A DNA stretch of 64,000 nt from DASQHW01 sp963837155 (GTDB lineage Bacteria > Actinomycetota > Acidimicrobiia > IMCC26256 > PALSA-610). Shown here piece by piece: positions 16,342-26,984 of the stretch. Both the position numbers and the translations under genes were made by a program. Numbering within the stretch: the first letter of the stretch is position 1; each line of letters begins with the position of its first letter. Below the pieces are notes generated by a model. The model was not told where the DNA came from and searched no databases. It saw nothing but the letters and a program-made list of their open reading frames with translations. The stretch lies in contig CAWIMB010000002.1 of assembly GCA_963837155.1 (NCBI GenBank), forward strand, positions 3,286,001 to 3,350,000, in the 5' to 3' direction.

Positions 16342-16851
16342 TCAGAACGACGTCCCGGTGTACAGCGTGTAGCCGCAGGCGTCTCCGATCAGGTCACTCG
16401 CGTTGGCAAGCGCGTTGACCCCTTTTGCCAGCGAGTCCATGTAGATCGCGTTCGGGTCACGCGTGAGCTCGTCGCGTCCGACGCGCGTCTCGAGGAGCAC
16501 GACGTCGAACTCCTTCGCGATTCTTGTTGGCACGTGCGGCTGCGCGTTCTTGAGCACGACGTCGAGCGCGTCCAGCTTGGGAACGAGCTGCTCTCTCGGC
16601 GGGAACAGATGCTCGTTCCACAAGTTGGTCAGGTCGGCGACAACGACGCGCACGGGATCGAGGTACGGGCACGCCTGGGGCGGCACGGGGATCGGATCGA
16701 GCTTCTCTCGACCAAAGTGCATGTCGAAGTTGCCGATCCCGTGGATCACGACTGCTGTGCAACCGCCAACGCCTGCGAGCGCGAGGACGAGCGGGATCCA
16801 GAATGGGATTACTTTCGGCCGACGTGCGGACCCGACGTTCGGTTTCTCCAC
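16342..16851 (-). CDS. Unknown membrane-anchored protein, tandem paralogue 1
   Basis: From a GTG at 16851 this 169-residue protein has one N-terminal hydrophobic helix (about 17-36) and an outer domain. The domain is very similar to the product of the neighbouring gene: LDPIPVPPQACPYLDPVRVVVADL, LVPKLDALDVVLKNAQPHVPTRI, then FDVVLLETRVGRDEL, ending NASDLIGDACGYTLYTG. Two cysteines (ACPY and DAC) are shared and could form a disulfide. I recognise no domain. It starts 5 bp after its paralogue, as the last gene of a run behind lepA. Confidence 0.78.
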   Translation of the reverse strand: MEKPNVGSARRPKVIPFWIPLVLALAGVGGCTAVVIHGIGNFDMHFGREKLDPIPVPPQACPYLDPVRVVVADLTNLWNEHLFPPREQLVPKLDALDVVLKNAQPHVPTRIAKEFDVVLLETRVGRDELTRDPNAIYMDSLAKGVNALANASDLIGDACGYTLYTGTSF

Positions 16852-16856
16852 CGCGT

Positions 16857-17408
16857 TCAGACCACCCTGCCGGTGTACAACGTGTCACCGCATGCATCGC
16901 CGATCAGGTCGCTCGCATTCTCGAGGGCTCGAACGCCAGCCCAAAAGGCGTCCATGTACCGCTCGTTCACGTCCGGTACCAGCACGTTGGGCGTGCGCGC
17001 GAGTTCATCACGTCCGACACGCGTCTCGAGGAGGATGACGTCAAACTCTTTGGCGATCCTTGTCGGTACGTGCGGCTGCGCGTTCTTGAGCACGACGTCG
17101 AGCGCGTCCAGCTTCGGGACGAGCTGTTCTGGCCGCGGGAACAGATGCTCGTTCCACCAGTTGGTCAGGTCGGCGACCACGACGCGCACGGGATCGAGGT
17201 ACGGGCACGCCTCGGGCGGCACGGGGATCGGGTCGAGCGGCTTGCGCCCGAACTCGAACCCTCGGAACGTCAACGCGAAAACAATCGCCACGCACCCGAT
17301 CAGCACGGCAAAGATCGCAAACAGCGTGGCCGCGAGCGCAAAGGGTGCCGCGATGATCCCGACGACGATCCGGCGGTTTTGGCCGTGATGCGGGAACTTC
17401 GTCTCCAC
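16857..17408 (-). CDS. Unknown membrane-anchored protein, tandem paralogue 2
   Basis: A GTG at 17408 gives 183 residues: a cytoplasmic start, one or two hydrophobic helices (about 15-48), and an outer domain sharing long identical blocks with its neighbour (LDALDVVLKNAQPHVPTRIA, LIGDACG). It has a short extra loop before YMDAFWAGVRALENASDLIG. N-termini differ much more than the domains, suggesting selection on the domain. The gene begins 33 bp after lepA ends. Function unknown. Confidence 0.78.
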   Translation of the reverse strand: METKFPHHGQNRRIVVGIIAAPFALAATLFAIFAVLIGCVAIVFALTFRGFEFGRKPLDPIPVPPEACPYLDPVRVVVADLTNWWNEHLFPRPEQLVPKLDALDVVLKNAQPHVPTRIAKEFDVILLETRVGRDELARTPNVLVPDVNERYMDAFWAGVRALENASDLIGDACGDTLYTGRVV

Positions 17409-17441
17409 CAAGAGGGTCTGACGGTTGGCGCCGCCGGTTCG

Positions 17442-19226
<1,785 letters not shown>

Positions 19227-19276
19227 AACCTCTCCATTCTCGCCGATCGGCACCCCGCCTTCGGTACCGTCCTGTT

Positions 19277-20128
19277 GTGGCCCGGATTGTCGTCGTCGGC
19301 TCCGCGAACGTTGATCTCGTATGGCACGGTCCGCGGCTGCCGGCGCCCGGCGAAACGGTGACGGACGGACAGTTCGTCGAGGCGCTGGGCGGAAAGGGCG
19401 CGAACCAGGCGGCGGCCGCGAGACAGCTGGGCGCCGCCGTGCGCTTCGTCGGCTGCGTCGGCGACGACACGCGCGGCTGGGCGGTAACGGGCGACCTCGA
19501 GGCGCGCGGCGTCGACTGCTCCTTCCTCGCGACCTCGACCGAACCGACCGGCGTGGCGTTGGTGACCGTGGACGCGAGGGGCGAGAACATGGTTGCCGTC
19601 GCGCCCGGCGCGAACCGCGCACTCGTAGCCGAGGCCGCCGTCGACGCGATCGAGCCGGGCGACGTGGTGCTCTGCTCATGCGAGATCCCGCTCGAGACGG
19701 TGCAGGTCGCGGTTACGACGGCCATCGAGCGCGGCGCGACTGCGATCGTCAACCCGGCGCCGCCCCGGGCGTTGATCGCGGGCGCGATTCTCACGCCCAA
19801 CGAACACGAATGCGAGCGTCTCGGCGGCATCGACGCGCTCGTTGCCGCGGCTCCCGCCGTCATCGTCACACGGGGCGCGGCAGGCGCCACGCTGCACCGC
19901 GCGGATCATGCACCACATCACCAGCCGGCATTCGCGATCGATGCCGTCGACACCACGGGTGCGGGCGACGCGTTCAACGGCGCGCTGGCGTGGGCGCTGG
20001 TCACCGGACAAGGGCTTGCCGATGCCGTCCGGTTCGGGTGCGCGGCCGGCGCGCTCGCGACACGCACGTTGGGAGCGCGCACCTCGCTGCCGACCGCGGC
20101 CGAGGTTTACGCGCTCTGTAGTTCCTGA
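19277..20128 (+). CDS. rbsK: PfkB-family sugar kinase, ribokinase-like
   Basis: The 283-residue protein has the two PfkB signatures: GGKGANQAAAARQLGAAVRFVG near residue 39 and DTTGAGDAFNGALAWAL near residue 226, with the catalytic Asp in GAGD. Substrate-facing residues SANVDLVW and NPAPPR match ribokinases. It overlaps the end of a convergent nucleoside hydrolase gene by 22 bp. That enzyme would release ribose from nucleosides, so a shared nucleoside-salvage role is a reasonable inference. Confidence 0.88.
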   Translation: MARIVVVGSANVDLVWHGPRLPAPGETVTDGQFVEALGGKGANQAAAARQLGAAVRFVGCVGDDTRGWAVTGDLEARGVDCSFLATSTEPTGVALVTVDARGENMVAVAPGANRALVAEAAVDAIEPGDVVLCSCEIPLETVQVAVTTAIERGATAIVNPAPPRALIAGAILTPNEHECERLGGIDALVAAAPAVIVTRGAAGATLHRADHAPHHQPAFAIDAVDTTGAGDAFNGALAWALVTGQGLADAVRFGCAAGALATRTLGARTSLPTAAEVYALCSS

Positions 20129-21027
20129 AGCACGGCGTCACCGATCAGGCGCAACGCTCGTGGAGCGTCGACGCGCCACGCAACCTCGACCGGGCCGCGA
20201 GCAACTCGCCGGTCGATGACGGTCATGCCGCGAGTGTGGGTGCCGTGGAGCTCGATGCGCACGCGATGGTTCGTGAACTCGAACAGGTCGGGATGCGTCA
20301 CCGCGAGCACCGCGCAAGGGTCATGGAGCGCGGCGAGGTCGGTGTCGACGAGCTCGAGGATGCGCGCTCGGTAGTGCCGCAACAGGGCGCATGTGAATTC
20401 GCAGATCGGCGTCGCTGCTGCTTCCAGCCGGTCAAGGAAAGGGTCATCGACGCATACCTGATGGGTGAGATCGAGCCCGCACAGGCGAATACGTGCGCCG
20501 CTCGCGAACACGACGTCAGCCGCTTCGGGGTCGGCCCAGATGTTGAACTCTGCTGCGGGCGTCGCATTGCCGAAGGTGCCGCCACCCATGATCGAGATGC
20601 CGGCAACCTGTTGCGCAAGCTCGGGGTCGCGCTGAATCGCGAGTGCGACGTTCGTCAGGGGACCGACGGCGACGATCCAGAGTCCGGGGCGGGCGCGCGC
20701 GGTCTCGACGATGAAGCCCGGGCCGTCGTCACTTGCCGCACTGCGCCGGGCCGCGGGAATCTCGACGCCCGCGAGGCCCTCATCGCCGTGCACATGCACC
20801 GCGTCTCGCGTCGGACCCGAGAGCGGACCGGCGGCGCCCGCGTGGACAGGAACGTCGATGCCGGCGAGTTCGGCGGTGACGATCGCGTTCCGAGTCGTGT
20901 GTTCGAGGGCGGCGTTGCCGGCGACCGTCGTAATTCCCACCAGCTCGCCGTACTCAGCGGCCGTGAGGATCGCGAGCACGTCGTCATGGCCCGGATCGCA
21001 GTCGACCAGGAGGACTTCAGGCACCAT
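20107..21027 (-). CDS. Inosine-uridine preferring nucleoside hydrolase family protein
   Basis: The metal-binding N-terminal motif DCDPGHDD starts at residue 9, followed by TVAGNAALEHTTRNA. The active-site block GPLTNVALAIQRDP, then IMGGGTFGNATPAAEFNIWADPEAA, and LHDPCAVLAV complete the family pattern. It hydrolyses the N-glycosidic bond of nucleosides. The ATG at 21027 gives 306 residues and follows GAGGGAG supplied by a type A repeat. It is convergent with ribokinase. Confidence 0.93.
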   Translation of the reverse strand: MVPEVLLVDCDPGHDDVLAILTAAEYGELVGITTVAGNAALEHTTRNAIVTAELAGIDVPVHAGAAGPLSGPTRDAVHVHGDEGLAGVEIPAARRSAASDDGPGFIVETARARPGLWIVAVGPLTNVALAIQRDPELAQQVAGISIMGGGTFGNATPAAEFNIWADPEAADVVFASGARIRLCGLDLTHQVCVDDPFLDRLEAAATPICEFTCALLRHYRARILELVDTDLAALHDPCAVLAVTHPDLFEFTNHRVRIELHGTHTRGMTVIDRRVARGPVEVAWRVDAPRALRLIGDAVLQELQSA

Positions 21028-21032
21028 CACAC

Positions 21033-21074
21033 GGCTCCCTCGCTGCGCCATCCCTGGCTTCGCTGCGTCCGCAC
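21033..21074 (-). repeat. Type A leader repeat, copy 2 (upstream of nucleoside hydrolase)
   Basis: The element differs from copy 1 at two of 42 positions and from copy 3 at about five. It sits between the divergent rpsT and nucleoside hydrolase genes and ends 5 bp before the hydrolase ATG. Here the upstream neighbour is divergent, so the element belongs to the downstream gene's leader and not to a cotranscribed 3' end. Confidence 0.85.
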
Positions 21075-21133
21075 CATGCGCCGATTCTGCTAGCTTGACT
21101 CGGTTCTCGAACAGCCTGGAGCATGAGCCACAC

Positions 21134-21388
21134 ATGGCCAACATCAAGTCGCAGAAGAAGCGCAACCGCCAGAACGAGAAGCGGCGGGTCCGCAACAAGG
21201 GCGTGCGCACGGAGCTGAAGACGCGTGTGAAGGTCGCTCGGCAGGCGGTCACCTCCGGCGAGGAGGGCGCGCACGAGCTGGTTCGCATCGCGCAGAAGCG
21301 CATCGACAAGGCCGGCGCCAAGGGCGTGATCCACAAGAATGCCGCCGCCCGGCGCACCTCGCGACTGATGAAGCGCACCTCCGCCTAG
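21134..21388 (+). CDS. rpsT: 30S ribosomal protein S20
   Basis: An 84-residue basic protein starting MANIKSQKKRNRQNEKRR and ending NAAARRTSRLMKR, the standard S20 pattern. It binds the 5' domain of 16S rRNA early in 30S assembly. The ATG at 21134 is the conserved start. In this lineage's core order it belongs between holA and lepA; an IS110 element now lies directly behind it. Confidence 0.97.
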   Translation: MANIKSQKKRNRQNEKRRVRNKGVRTELKTRVKVARQAVTSGEEGAHELVRIAQKRIDKAGAKGVIHKNAAARRTSRLMKRTSA

Positions 21389-21409
21389 ACATCCCACGTG
21401 TGGTTGGTG

Positions 21410-22627
21410 TCAAGCAGCTGCTTGGTGGCGGTGGCTCCAGGCGATGTGTTCGTCGTAGAGGGTGTGGTGGTGCAGGCAGCCGTGAAGGATGCCGACCAGC
21501 CGGTTGGCGAGTGCTCGCAGGGCGCGGTGGTGCGTGTCGCCGGCTGCGCGGTGTTGGTCGTAGAAGGACCGGGCGCCAGGGCTCGCGTTCAGCGCGGCGA
21601 ACGCCCACATGTAACAGGCGTCCGCGAGGCGTCGGTTGCGGGCGTAACGCGCGAGCACGACCCGGCGGGTGCCGGAGGATTTGGTGATGGGTGACGTGCC
21701 GGCGTAGTTCTTGCGAGACTTGGCGTCGGCATAGCGGTTCGGGTCGTCCCCGAACTCGCCGAGCACCCGGGCGCCCAGGGTCATCCCGAGTCCTGGCAGG
21801 GAACGGATGATCTTGGCGTCCGGGTGCTGCTCAAAATGTTCAGCCAGCTGAGCTTCGAGATTCTGGATCTGCACGGTCATCTCGACGACGATCGCGATGA
21901 TGGCCGACGCGGTCGCGCCCATCGCGTTTGCGACGGTGGGCGATGCCTCGAGTGCCGGTGCGCGTAACGCAGTCTGGATCTCGATGGTGCGTTCGTCGAT
22001 GCGGCGTTGACGACCGCCCCGACGCAGCGCGGCGGCGATCTTCGATCGAGACAAGGATCGCCCGACCGTCGGGTTCGGTGCAATGGCTAACACGGCGAGC
22101 GCATCGTTCGATCCGAGCTCGTCGAACGCTTCCAGCGCACCGGGATAGAACTCTCGTAGCGTGGAACGCAGTTGGTTGAGTTGCCGTTGCCGCGACCAGA
22201 TCAGCGACTGGTGCGCTCGCGCGAAGACCTTCACCACTTCGGCCAGCTCGCTGTCGCCTGCGACCGGCCGGTGGTTGTGATGATCCGTCCGCGCCAGTTC
22301 GGCCAACACCCACGCGTCGCCAGGATCAGACTTCGCGCCCGACGTCGTGTGCCGTTCCCGATAACGCGACGTCGACATCGGGTTCACCGCCAACACCCGA
22401 TAACCCGCAGCAACCAACGCACCGACAAACAAACCACGGTCGGTCTCGGTCGCAATCACTACCTCGGCCGGATCCTCCACGTGCGCAGCAACGAGCGCAT
22501 GGAACCGTGCCACACCCTCCACGCCTTCGGGCAGGCGAGCTCGTTCCAGCCGTCGTCCCGCCGCGTCTTCTACATATACGTCGTGATGGGCTTCGGCCCA
22601 GTCGTGACCGACGAACACTTTCACCAT
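21410..22627 (-). mobile_element. IS110-family transposase (intact)
   Basis: The 405-residue protein has the N-terminal RuvC-like DEDD domain (VGHDWAEAHHDVYV, IATETDRG, SDPGDAWVLAEL) and the C-terminal Transposase_20 domain (IRSLPGLGMTLGARVLGEFG, AGTSPITKSSGTRRVVLARYARNRRLADAC). The catalytic acidic residues and a serine-containing C-terminal region appear intact. IS110 elements lack long terminal inverted repeats and recombine as circular intermediates guided by a bridge RNA. The element starts about 20 bp after rpsT ends. Its outer ends cannot be fixed from one copy. Confidence 0.95.
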
Positions 22628-22731
22628 GCGCGCCTCCCGATCGCGGTGTCAGTTCGAGCCCGAGGCGACCAGCAGCCCGCTAATGGTTCAGTACTCGAAG
22701 CACGTCATCCCACCAGCCATCAAAGGTCGAC
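22628..22731 (-). ncRNA. Non-coding 5' flank of the IS110 element; candidate bridge-RNA region
   Basis: In the IS110 group the bridge RNA is encoded in the non-coding segment before the transposase start. This segment lies in that position and has no supported reading frame of its own. I cannot see a clear fold or the target- and donor-binding loops by eye, so the assignment rests on location and family knowledge. Confidence 0.35.
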
Positions 22732-22854
22732 CTCACCGACCGACAGGCGCACGATCTAGGCGTAGGACTCAACGTCCTGCGGCTCGCAGTGCTGACCTGC
22801 CAGCGGCTCGGAACCATCCTCACCCCAAAGGACGAGGCAGTCGACACCCATTAG
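22732..22854 (+). pseudogene. Remnant of an unknown gene, 3' end only
   Basis: An open plus-strand stretch reads LTDRQAHDLGVGLNVLRLAV, then LTCQRLGTILTPKDEAVDTH and a stop that overlaps the end of holA. It looks protein-like (amphipathic helices), but it has no start nearby and lies against the IS110 flank. A gene interrupted or partly deleted at IS insertion would explain it. I do not recognise the family. Confidence 0.35.
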
Positions 22855-23903
22855 CGGCGACTGGAGCGGCGACTCAGCGCGGCGAGACGCGCGATCAGGA
22901 CGTCCATCACGGTTCGCTCGTCGAGTCCACTCGCGCCCCGTAGGTCGAGCTCGGCTTGCGCGAGAAGCCGCATTGCTTCTCGGAGCCCGTCGCCCGCGAG
23001 GCGCTTCGATGCCTCGAGCGGGAATCGGGCACCGCCCGCGCTCTTCATCCCGAGCGCCTGGGCCGCGTGCTCCTTCGTGACGATCTCCGGATCGTCGAGG
23101 CGGAGCAGCCGCTGGTAGTGGTACACGAGCGTCGCCATCACCTGCATCGGGTGCAGCGGCTTGGGTTGCGACGCGCTCGTCGCGCTCAACAGCCGATGCA
23201 AGGTCTCCAACGCGCCTGCGACATCGCCGCGATCGACCGCATTGGTGAGATCGAAGCGTCCGGCGGTACCGAGCTCCCCGAGATACTGCTCAACGTCGCC
23301 GAGATCGAGGACGACGTCGTCGCCGTACGCCGAGTGCCAGAGGTCGACGAGCTCGGGGATGCGGCCCGCGTCGTCGCCGAGGTGCTCGGCGACGCGCGTG
23401 ATGGCCGCCGGCTCGAGCTTCAAGTTGGCATCCTTGAGCTCGCGTTGGAGCACCGCGGTCGTCTGCTCCGCGGCGGGCCCGACGATCAGCGCGCTGCTCT
23501 TGCACACCTTGTCGAGCGCGCTCGGAATGCGGCCGCCGCCCGCGACGAGCACGAGGTGCACGTCGTCGAGGGGATCCTCGACCCACTGCGCGAGCCAGCG
23601 CCCCTGCTCGGCGGTCAGCCCGCCGATGTCACGGACGACGACAACGCGGCACGCCGTCATGAACGGCGGGCTCGACAGCGCGGTCGTGATCGCCGCGAAT
23701 GCCGGCAACTCCACCGAGCCCTCGACGGCCTCATCGCCATCACTTGCGCTCGGCTCCGGGTCGGTCGCCCGGCGCCGACTGGGGATTGCGTGGTCATCGA
23801 GCGCGAATGATCGCTCCTCTTCGTCGAGCAGTTCGTCGATGAGCCGTTGCGCCTCGCGGTCGCGCAGCACGGGATCGCCGCCCTGGACGAGATATGTGCT
23901 CAC
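22851..23903 (-). CDS. holA: DNA polymerase III subunit delta
   Basis: Delta opens the beta sliding clamp within the clamp loader. The 350-residue protein starts MSTYLVQGGDPVLRDREAQRLIDEL, has an AAA-like middle (VVVVRDIGGLTAEQGRWLAQWV, HLVLVAGGGRIPSALDKVC) and the conserved C-terminal helical region (MQVMATLVYHYQRLLRLDD, AQALGMKSAGGARFPLEASKRL). An acidic low-complexity insert lies near residues 45-62. The GTG start overlaps the FolP-like stop as GTGA, so it is part of the comE-folP-holA run. Confidence 0.93.
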   Translation of the reverse strand: MSTYLVQGGDPVLRDREAQRLIDELLDEEERSFALDDHAIPSRRRATDPEPSASDGDEAVEGSVELPAFAAITTALSSPPFMTACRVVVVRDIGGLTAEQGRWLAQWVEDPLDDVHLVLVAGGGRIPSALDKVCKSSALIVGPAAEQTTAVLQRELKDANLKLEPAAITRVAEHLGDDAGRIPELVDLWHSAYGDDVVLDLGDVEQYLGELGTAGRFDLTNAVDRGDVAGALETLHRLLSATSASQPKPLHPMQVMATLVYHYQRLLRLDDPEIVTKEHAAQALGMKSAGGARFPLEASKRLAGDGLREAMRLLAQAELDLRGASGLDERTVMDVLIARLAALSRRSSRR

Positions 23904-24745
23904 AGCATCGCCTCGATCGTGCGACAGACGTGCACCGACCCACGAACGTCGTGGACGCGCACGATGCGAGCACCGTGCATCACGCCGTACGCGACCGCGG
24001 CGAGCGACTCGACCCGGCGTTCGTCGATCTCGCGACCGAGCAACTCACCGATGAACCGCTTGTTCGATGCCGAGAGCAACAACGGATATCCCAGTGACGC
24101 GTGCGCAGCTGTCTCTCGCAGCAAGAGCGCGCTCTGCGCGGGCGTCTTGCCGAGGTCAAGACCCGCATCGAGGACAACCTGGGCCGGTTCGAGACCGGCG
24201 TCGCGGGCGCGGGAGGCGCGATCGAGGAGGAACGCGGTGACGTCGGCGACGAGGTCGTTGTAGCGCGGCTCGGGATCGGGCACGCGCGGCTTGAGGCGGA
24301 TGTGCGTGGCGACAACTGTGACATCGTGTTTGGCTGCGACGTCGAGGTAATCCGGGTCGGCGAATCCGGAGATGTCGTTCCCGACGACCGCACCGGCGCG
24401 ACATCCCGCGTCGAGAACGGACGCGCGCCACGTGTCGACCGAGATCGGCGTGTCGAAGCGAGCGTGCAGGGCCTCGACCGCAGGAACGACGCGATCGAGC
24501 TCCTCGGCTTCGCCGACCTCCGGCCCGGGGCCGGCCTTCACGCCACCGACGTCCAGCACGTCGGCACCGTCGTCGACGAGCTGCGCGGCGCGCTGCAGAA
24601 ACGCGTCGAACGACCATGTCGCGCCCCGGTCGAAGAACGAGTCGGGAGTGCGGTTGAGAATGCCCATGACGACCGCGCGGGCGCGCACGTCCACCGTTCG
24701 CTCACCGAGACGAAGCATCGGGAACGGGAGCACTTCGACGGGCAC
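23900..24745 (-). CDS. Dihydropteroate synthase homologue, FolP2-like
   Basis: The TIM-barrel pterin-binding family is clear: VVMGILNRTPDSFFDRGATWS, ADVLDVGGVKAGPGPEVGEAEEL, ISVDTWRASVLDAGCRAGAVVGNDISGF. The DVGGVKAGPG wording, instead of the classic D(I/V)GGESTRPG, is that of the mycobacterial FolP2 branch, for which dihydropteroate synthase activity has not been found. The real role is therefore open. The start may be the GTG at 24745 or the ATG at 24718. It overlaps comEC by 44 bp and holA by 4 bp. Confidence 0.85.
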   Translation of the reverse strand: MPVEVLPFPMLRLGERTVDVRARAVVMGILNRTPDSFFDRGATWSFDAFLQRAAQLVDDGADVLDVGGVKAGPGPEVGEAEELDRVVPAVEALHARFDTPISVDTWRASVLDAGCRAGAVVGNDISGFADPDYLDVAAKHDVTVVATHIRLKPRVPDPEPRYNDLVADVTAFLLDRASRARDAGLEPAQVVLDAGLDLGKTPAQSALLLRETAAHASLGYPLLLSASNKRFIGELLGREIDERRVESLAAVAYGVMHGARIVRVHDVRGSVHVCRTIEAML

Positions 24746-26151
24746 GCAGGCAGGCTATCGACGCGGCTCCGGCCATCATGGAGACGCAGGCGAGCGCGGC
24801 ACGGCGGTCGAGCCGCAGCGGCACGGCGGCCCCTGCACGCGCGACGACCGTGACCCACGTGACCAGGAACGCAGTCGGTTGTTGCAGCAATGGCCCGAGG
24901 CGCGGGGCGATTCCGGCGACGGCGCTCGCAACGAACCCGTACACGCCCAAGGCCTCGGCCGCAGGTGCCGCGAGAAGATTCGCGAGCGGCGTGACGAGTG
25001 GGAACGTGCCGAACGCGACCAGCAGAACAGGTAACACGCCGAGCTGGGCGGCGATCGAGACCGCGAGCGGTTCGCGTACGACGCGAGGGCCAGGCAGTCG
25101 CCGCGCAATCGCCGGTTCGGCGAATGCGATGCCCGCGCTCGCACCGCAAGAGAGCAGGAAGCCGACGGAGTGGAGGAGGAAGGGGTCGATGATCAGCAGG
25201 ACGATCACGGCGTATGCGAGCACGCGCCCGCGCGACGTGGGCCGACCCGCGAAGGCAGCGAGCAATGCGATCGAAGCCATCGCGGACGCGCGCAGCACCG
25301 ACGGTTCGAACCGCGTCATGGTCGCGAAGACGAGGATCACGGCGAGGGCTGCGGCGGTGCGGCCCGCCAGCGGCATGCGACGAAGCAACGGGCCGGCGAG
25401 TGCGAGCACGAATGCCACGTTCTCACCGGAGACCGCGAGGAGATGGGTGAGCCCCGAGTCTCGGTACGCCGACTCGATGTCCGGCGGGAGCCCGCGAGTA
25501 TCGCCCAGCAGGAACCCGGCGACGAGCGCGCGGTGCGTTGGCGCGAGCGAGACGGTGCCGCGGAGCACGATGTTGCGCAAGCCGTCCGCGATCGCGAGCA
25601 AGCCTTCCGGCTGGCTGAGCGCTTCCAGCCGGGCATGGTCGAGGCGCGCGACCGCGTGCCGCCAGCGCGCCCGGTCGTCGGCGCCGCCGGCGCGGAGCGG
25701 ACCGAGCCGGCCGGTGACGGTGACATGGTCGCCGGCCTGCAACAATTGCAGGCGCATTGCGTCGCTTCCGCTGCCGGCGACCAGGACCGTGCGGTGTCCA
25801 TCGCCGGCGTCGACGCGCACGAGGACCGACGCGACGAAGCGGCCGCTGTCGGGATCACTGGTGAGCACGCCGTGCAGCGTTGCGGCATCGTGCCGGTCTA
25901 CCGCTGCGCCGAACGGCGCGTTGCGCTGGCCGTCGAGCGCCCGCGCCATGACCGCGACGCCGATCAACGCGAGCGCGACCGCGGCAACGATCACGCGGAC
26001 TCGAGCGCGCAGGAAGCATGCCGCACCAGCCGCGCCCGCACCTGCGACCAGCGCGATCGTTGCCGGGGCCGCGCTCGACGTGCTCGCCCGCGAGGATGCC
26101 GGCCGCGAGCGTGGCGAGTGCAATGAGCGGGCCGGTGTCGGAGCGGTTCAT
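24702..26151 (-). CDS. comEC: ComEC/Rec2-type competence membrane protein lacking the C-terminal hydrolase domain (frameshifted)
   Basis: ComEC forms the inner-membrane channel for transforming DNA. The protein has N-terminal helices, a DUF4131-like region, and the competence domain with FLLGDTRGLPPDIESAYRDSGLTHLLAVSGENVAFVLALA-type motifs. It stops at about 480 residues, without the C-terminal metallo-beta-lactamase domain of longer homologues. The ATG at 26151 overlaps the comEA stop as ATGA; its frame joins the main frame if the GGG at 26087-26089 is shortened by one base. Confidence 0.87.
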
Positions 26152-26831
26152 ACGGTGACGAGGTCGCGGAGTTGCTCGAGCTTGGCGGGGCCGATGCCCC
26201 GGACGCGTTCGAGGTCGCCCACCGACCGGAATGGGCCGTGCTGCTCACGGTCCTGCACGATCGCGGCCGCGGTCGCCGGGCCGACTCCCGGCAACTCGTC
26301 GAGCTCGGCGGCGGTGGCGGCATTGAGATTCACGGGGCCCGCGCCTCCGCCGCCGCCGCTCCCGGACGAGCCCCCGCCCCCTCCCCCGCCCCCGGTGACC
26401 GCAGCAGGATCAATGCCGGGTGCGGGCTGACCGACGGTCGGCACCGCCACGCGGGTGCCATCAGCAACCGGTGCTGCCAGGTTGAGGCGAGTGAGGTCCG
26501 CGCCGGCGGTCGCGCCACCTGCGGCCGTGATCGCGTCGAAGACGCGCGCGCCGGCCGCGACCCGCACGATGCCAGGCTTGCGAACCGCGCCGACGACGTT
26601 GACGATCAGTGGTGCGAGCGCGCGCGTCGACGACGTCGTGGCGACTTCCGACGCGGACGAGGAAGCAGGCGGGCGGGGCGACGCCGCCGGCGCGGCCCCC
26701 GTCGACCCGGCGCGCCACCATGCGACGCCCGCGGCAACCGCGACGCAGGCACACACCCCGGCGATGATGCGCCGATCCGCGCGCCACGCTTCCCAGCGTG
26801 CGCCGAGACCCTCGCTCTGCTCTTCCCCCAC
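26148..26831 (-). CDS. comEA: ComEA-like DNA-binding competence protein
   Basis: A 227-residue protein with one N-terminal membrane helix (about 22-40), a Ser/Pro/Ala-rich linker, an SLBB domain (IVNVVGAVRKPGIVRVAAGARVFDAITAAGGA), a glycine-rich spacer (about 145-165), and a helix-hairpin-helix domain starting VNLNAATAAELDELPGVGPATAAAIV. ComEA receives double-stranded DNA outside the membrane and passes it to ComEC. The ATG at 26831 fits the membrane topology. Confidence 0.93.
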   Translation of the reverse strand: MGEEQSEGLGARWEAWRADRRIIAGVCACVAVAAGVAWWRAGSTGAAPAASPRPPASSSASEVATTSSTRALAPLIVNVVGAVRKPGIVRVAAGARVFDAITAAGGATAGADLTRLNLAAPVADGTRVAVPTVGQPAPGIDPAAVTGGGGGGGGSSGSGGGGGAGPVNLNAATAAELDELPGVGPATAAAIVQDREQHGPFRSVGDLERVRGIGPAKLEQLRDLVTV

Positions 26832-26924
26832 CGCAGCGACCTCCGGGCGCGCGAAACCAACCGGGGAAGCGCGAGGGAAGCCACCGGCACCCTAGTGCGA
26901 GCCTGCGCCACCGAAAAATGCTCC

Positions 26925-26984
26925 AACAGTTGGCAGCGAAAACCGCGCTCTGCGCGGGATTTCCGCCAAACAGTTGGCAGCGAA
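26925..26984. repeat. Pair of 16-bp direct repeats flanking the leuS terminator
   Basis: The 16-mer AACAGTTGGCAGCGAA occurs at 26925-26940 and 26969-26984, 44 bp apart. The second copy abuts the leuS stop codon, and the hairpin terminator lies between the copies. It may be a footprint of a small duplication. Confidence 0.7.
26939..26957 (-). terminator. Intrinsic terminator behind leuS
   Basis: In the leuS direction CCGCGC and GCGCGG pair around AGA, and four T residues follow at once (26942-26939). It lies 28 bp past the leuS stop and separates leuS from the comEA operon. Confidence 0.75.
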
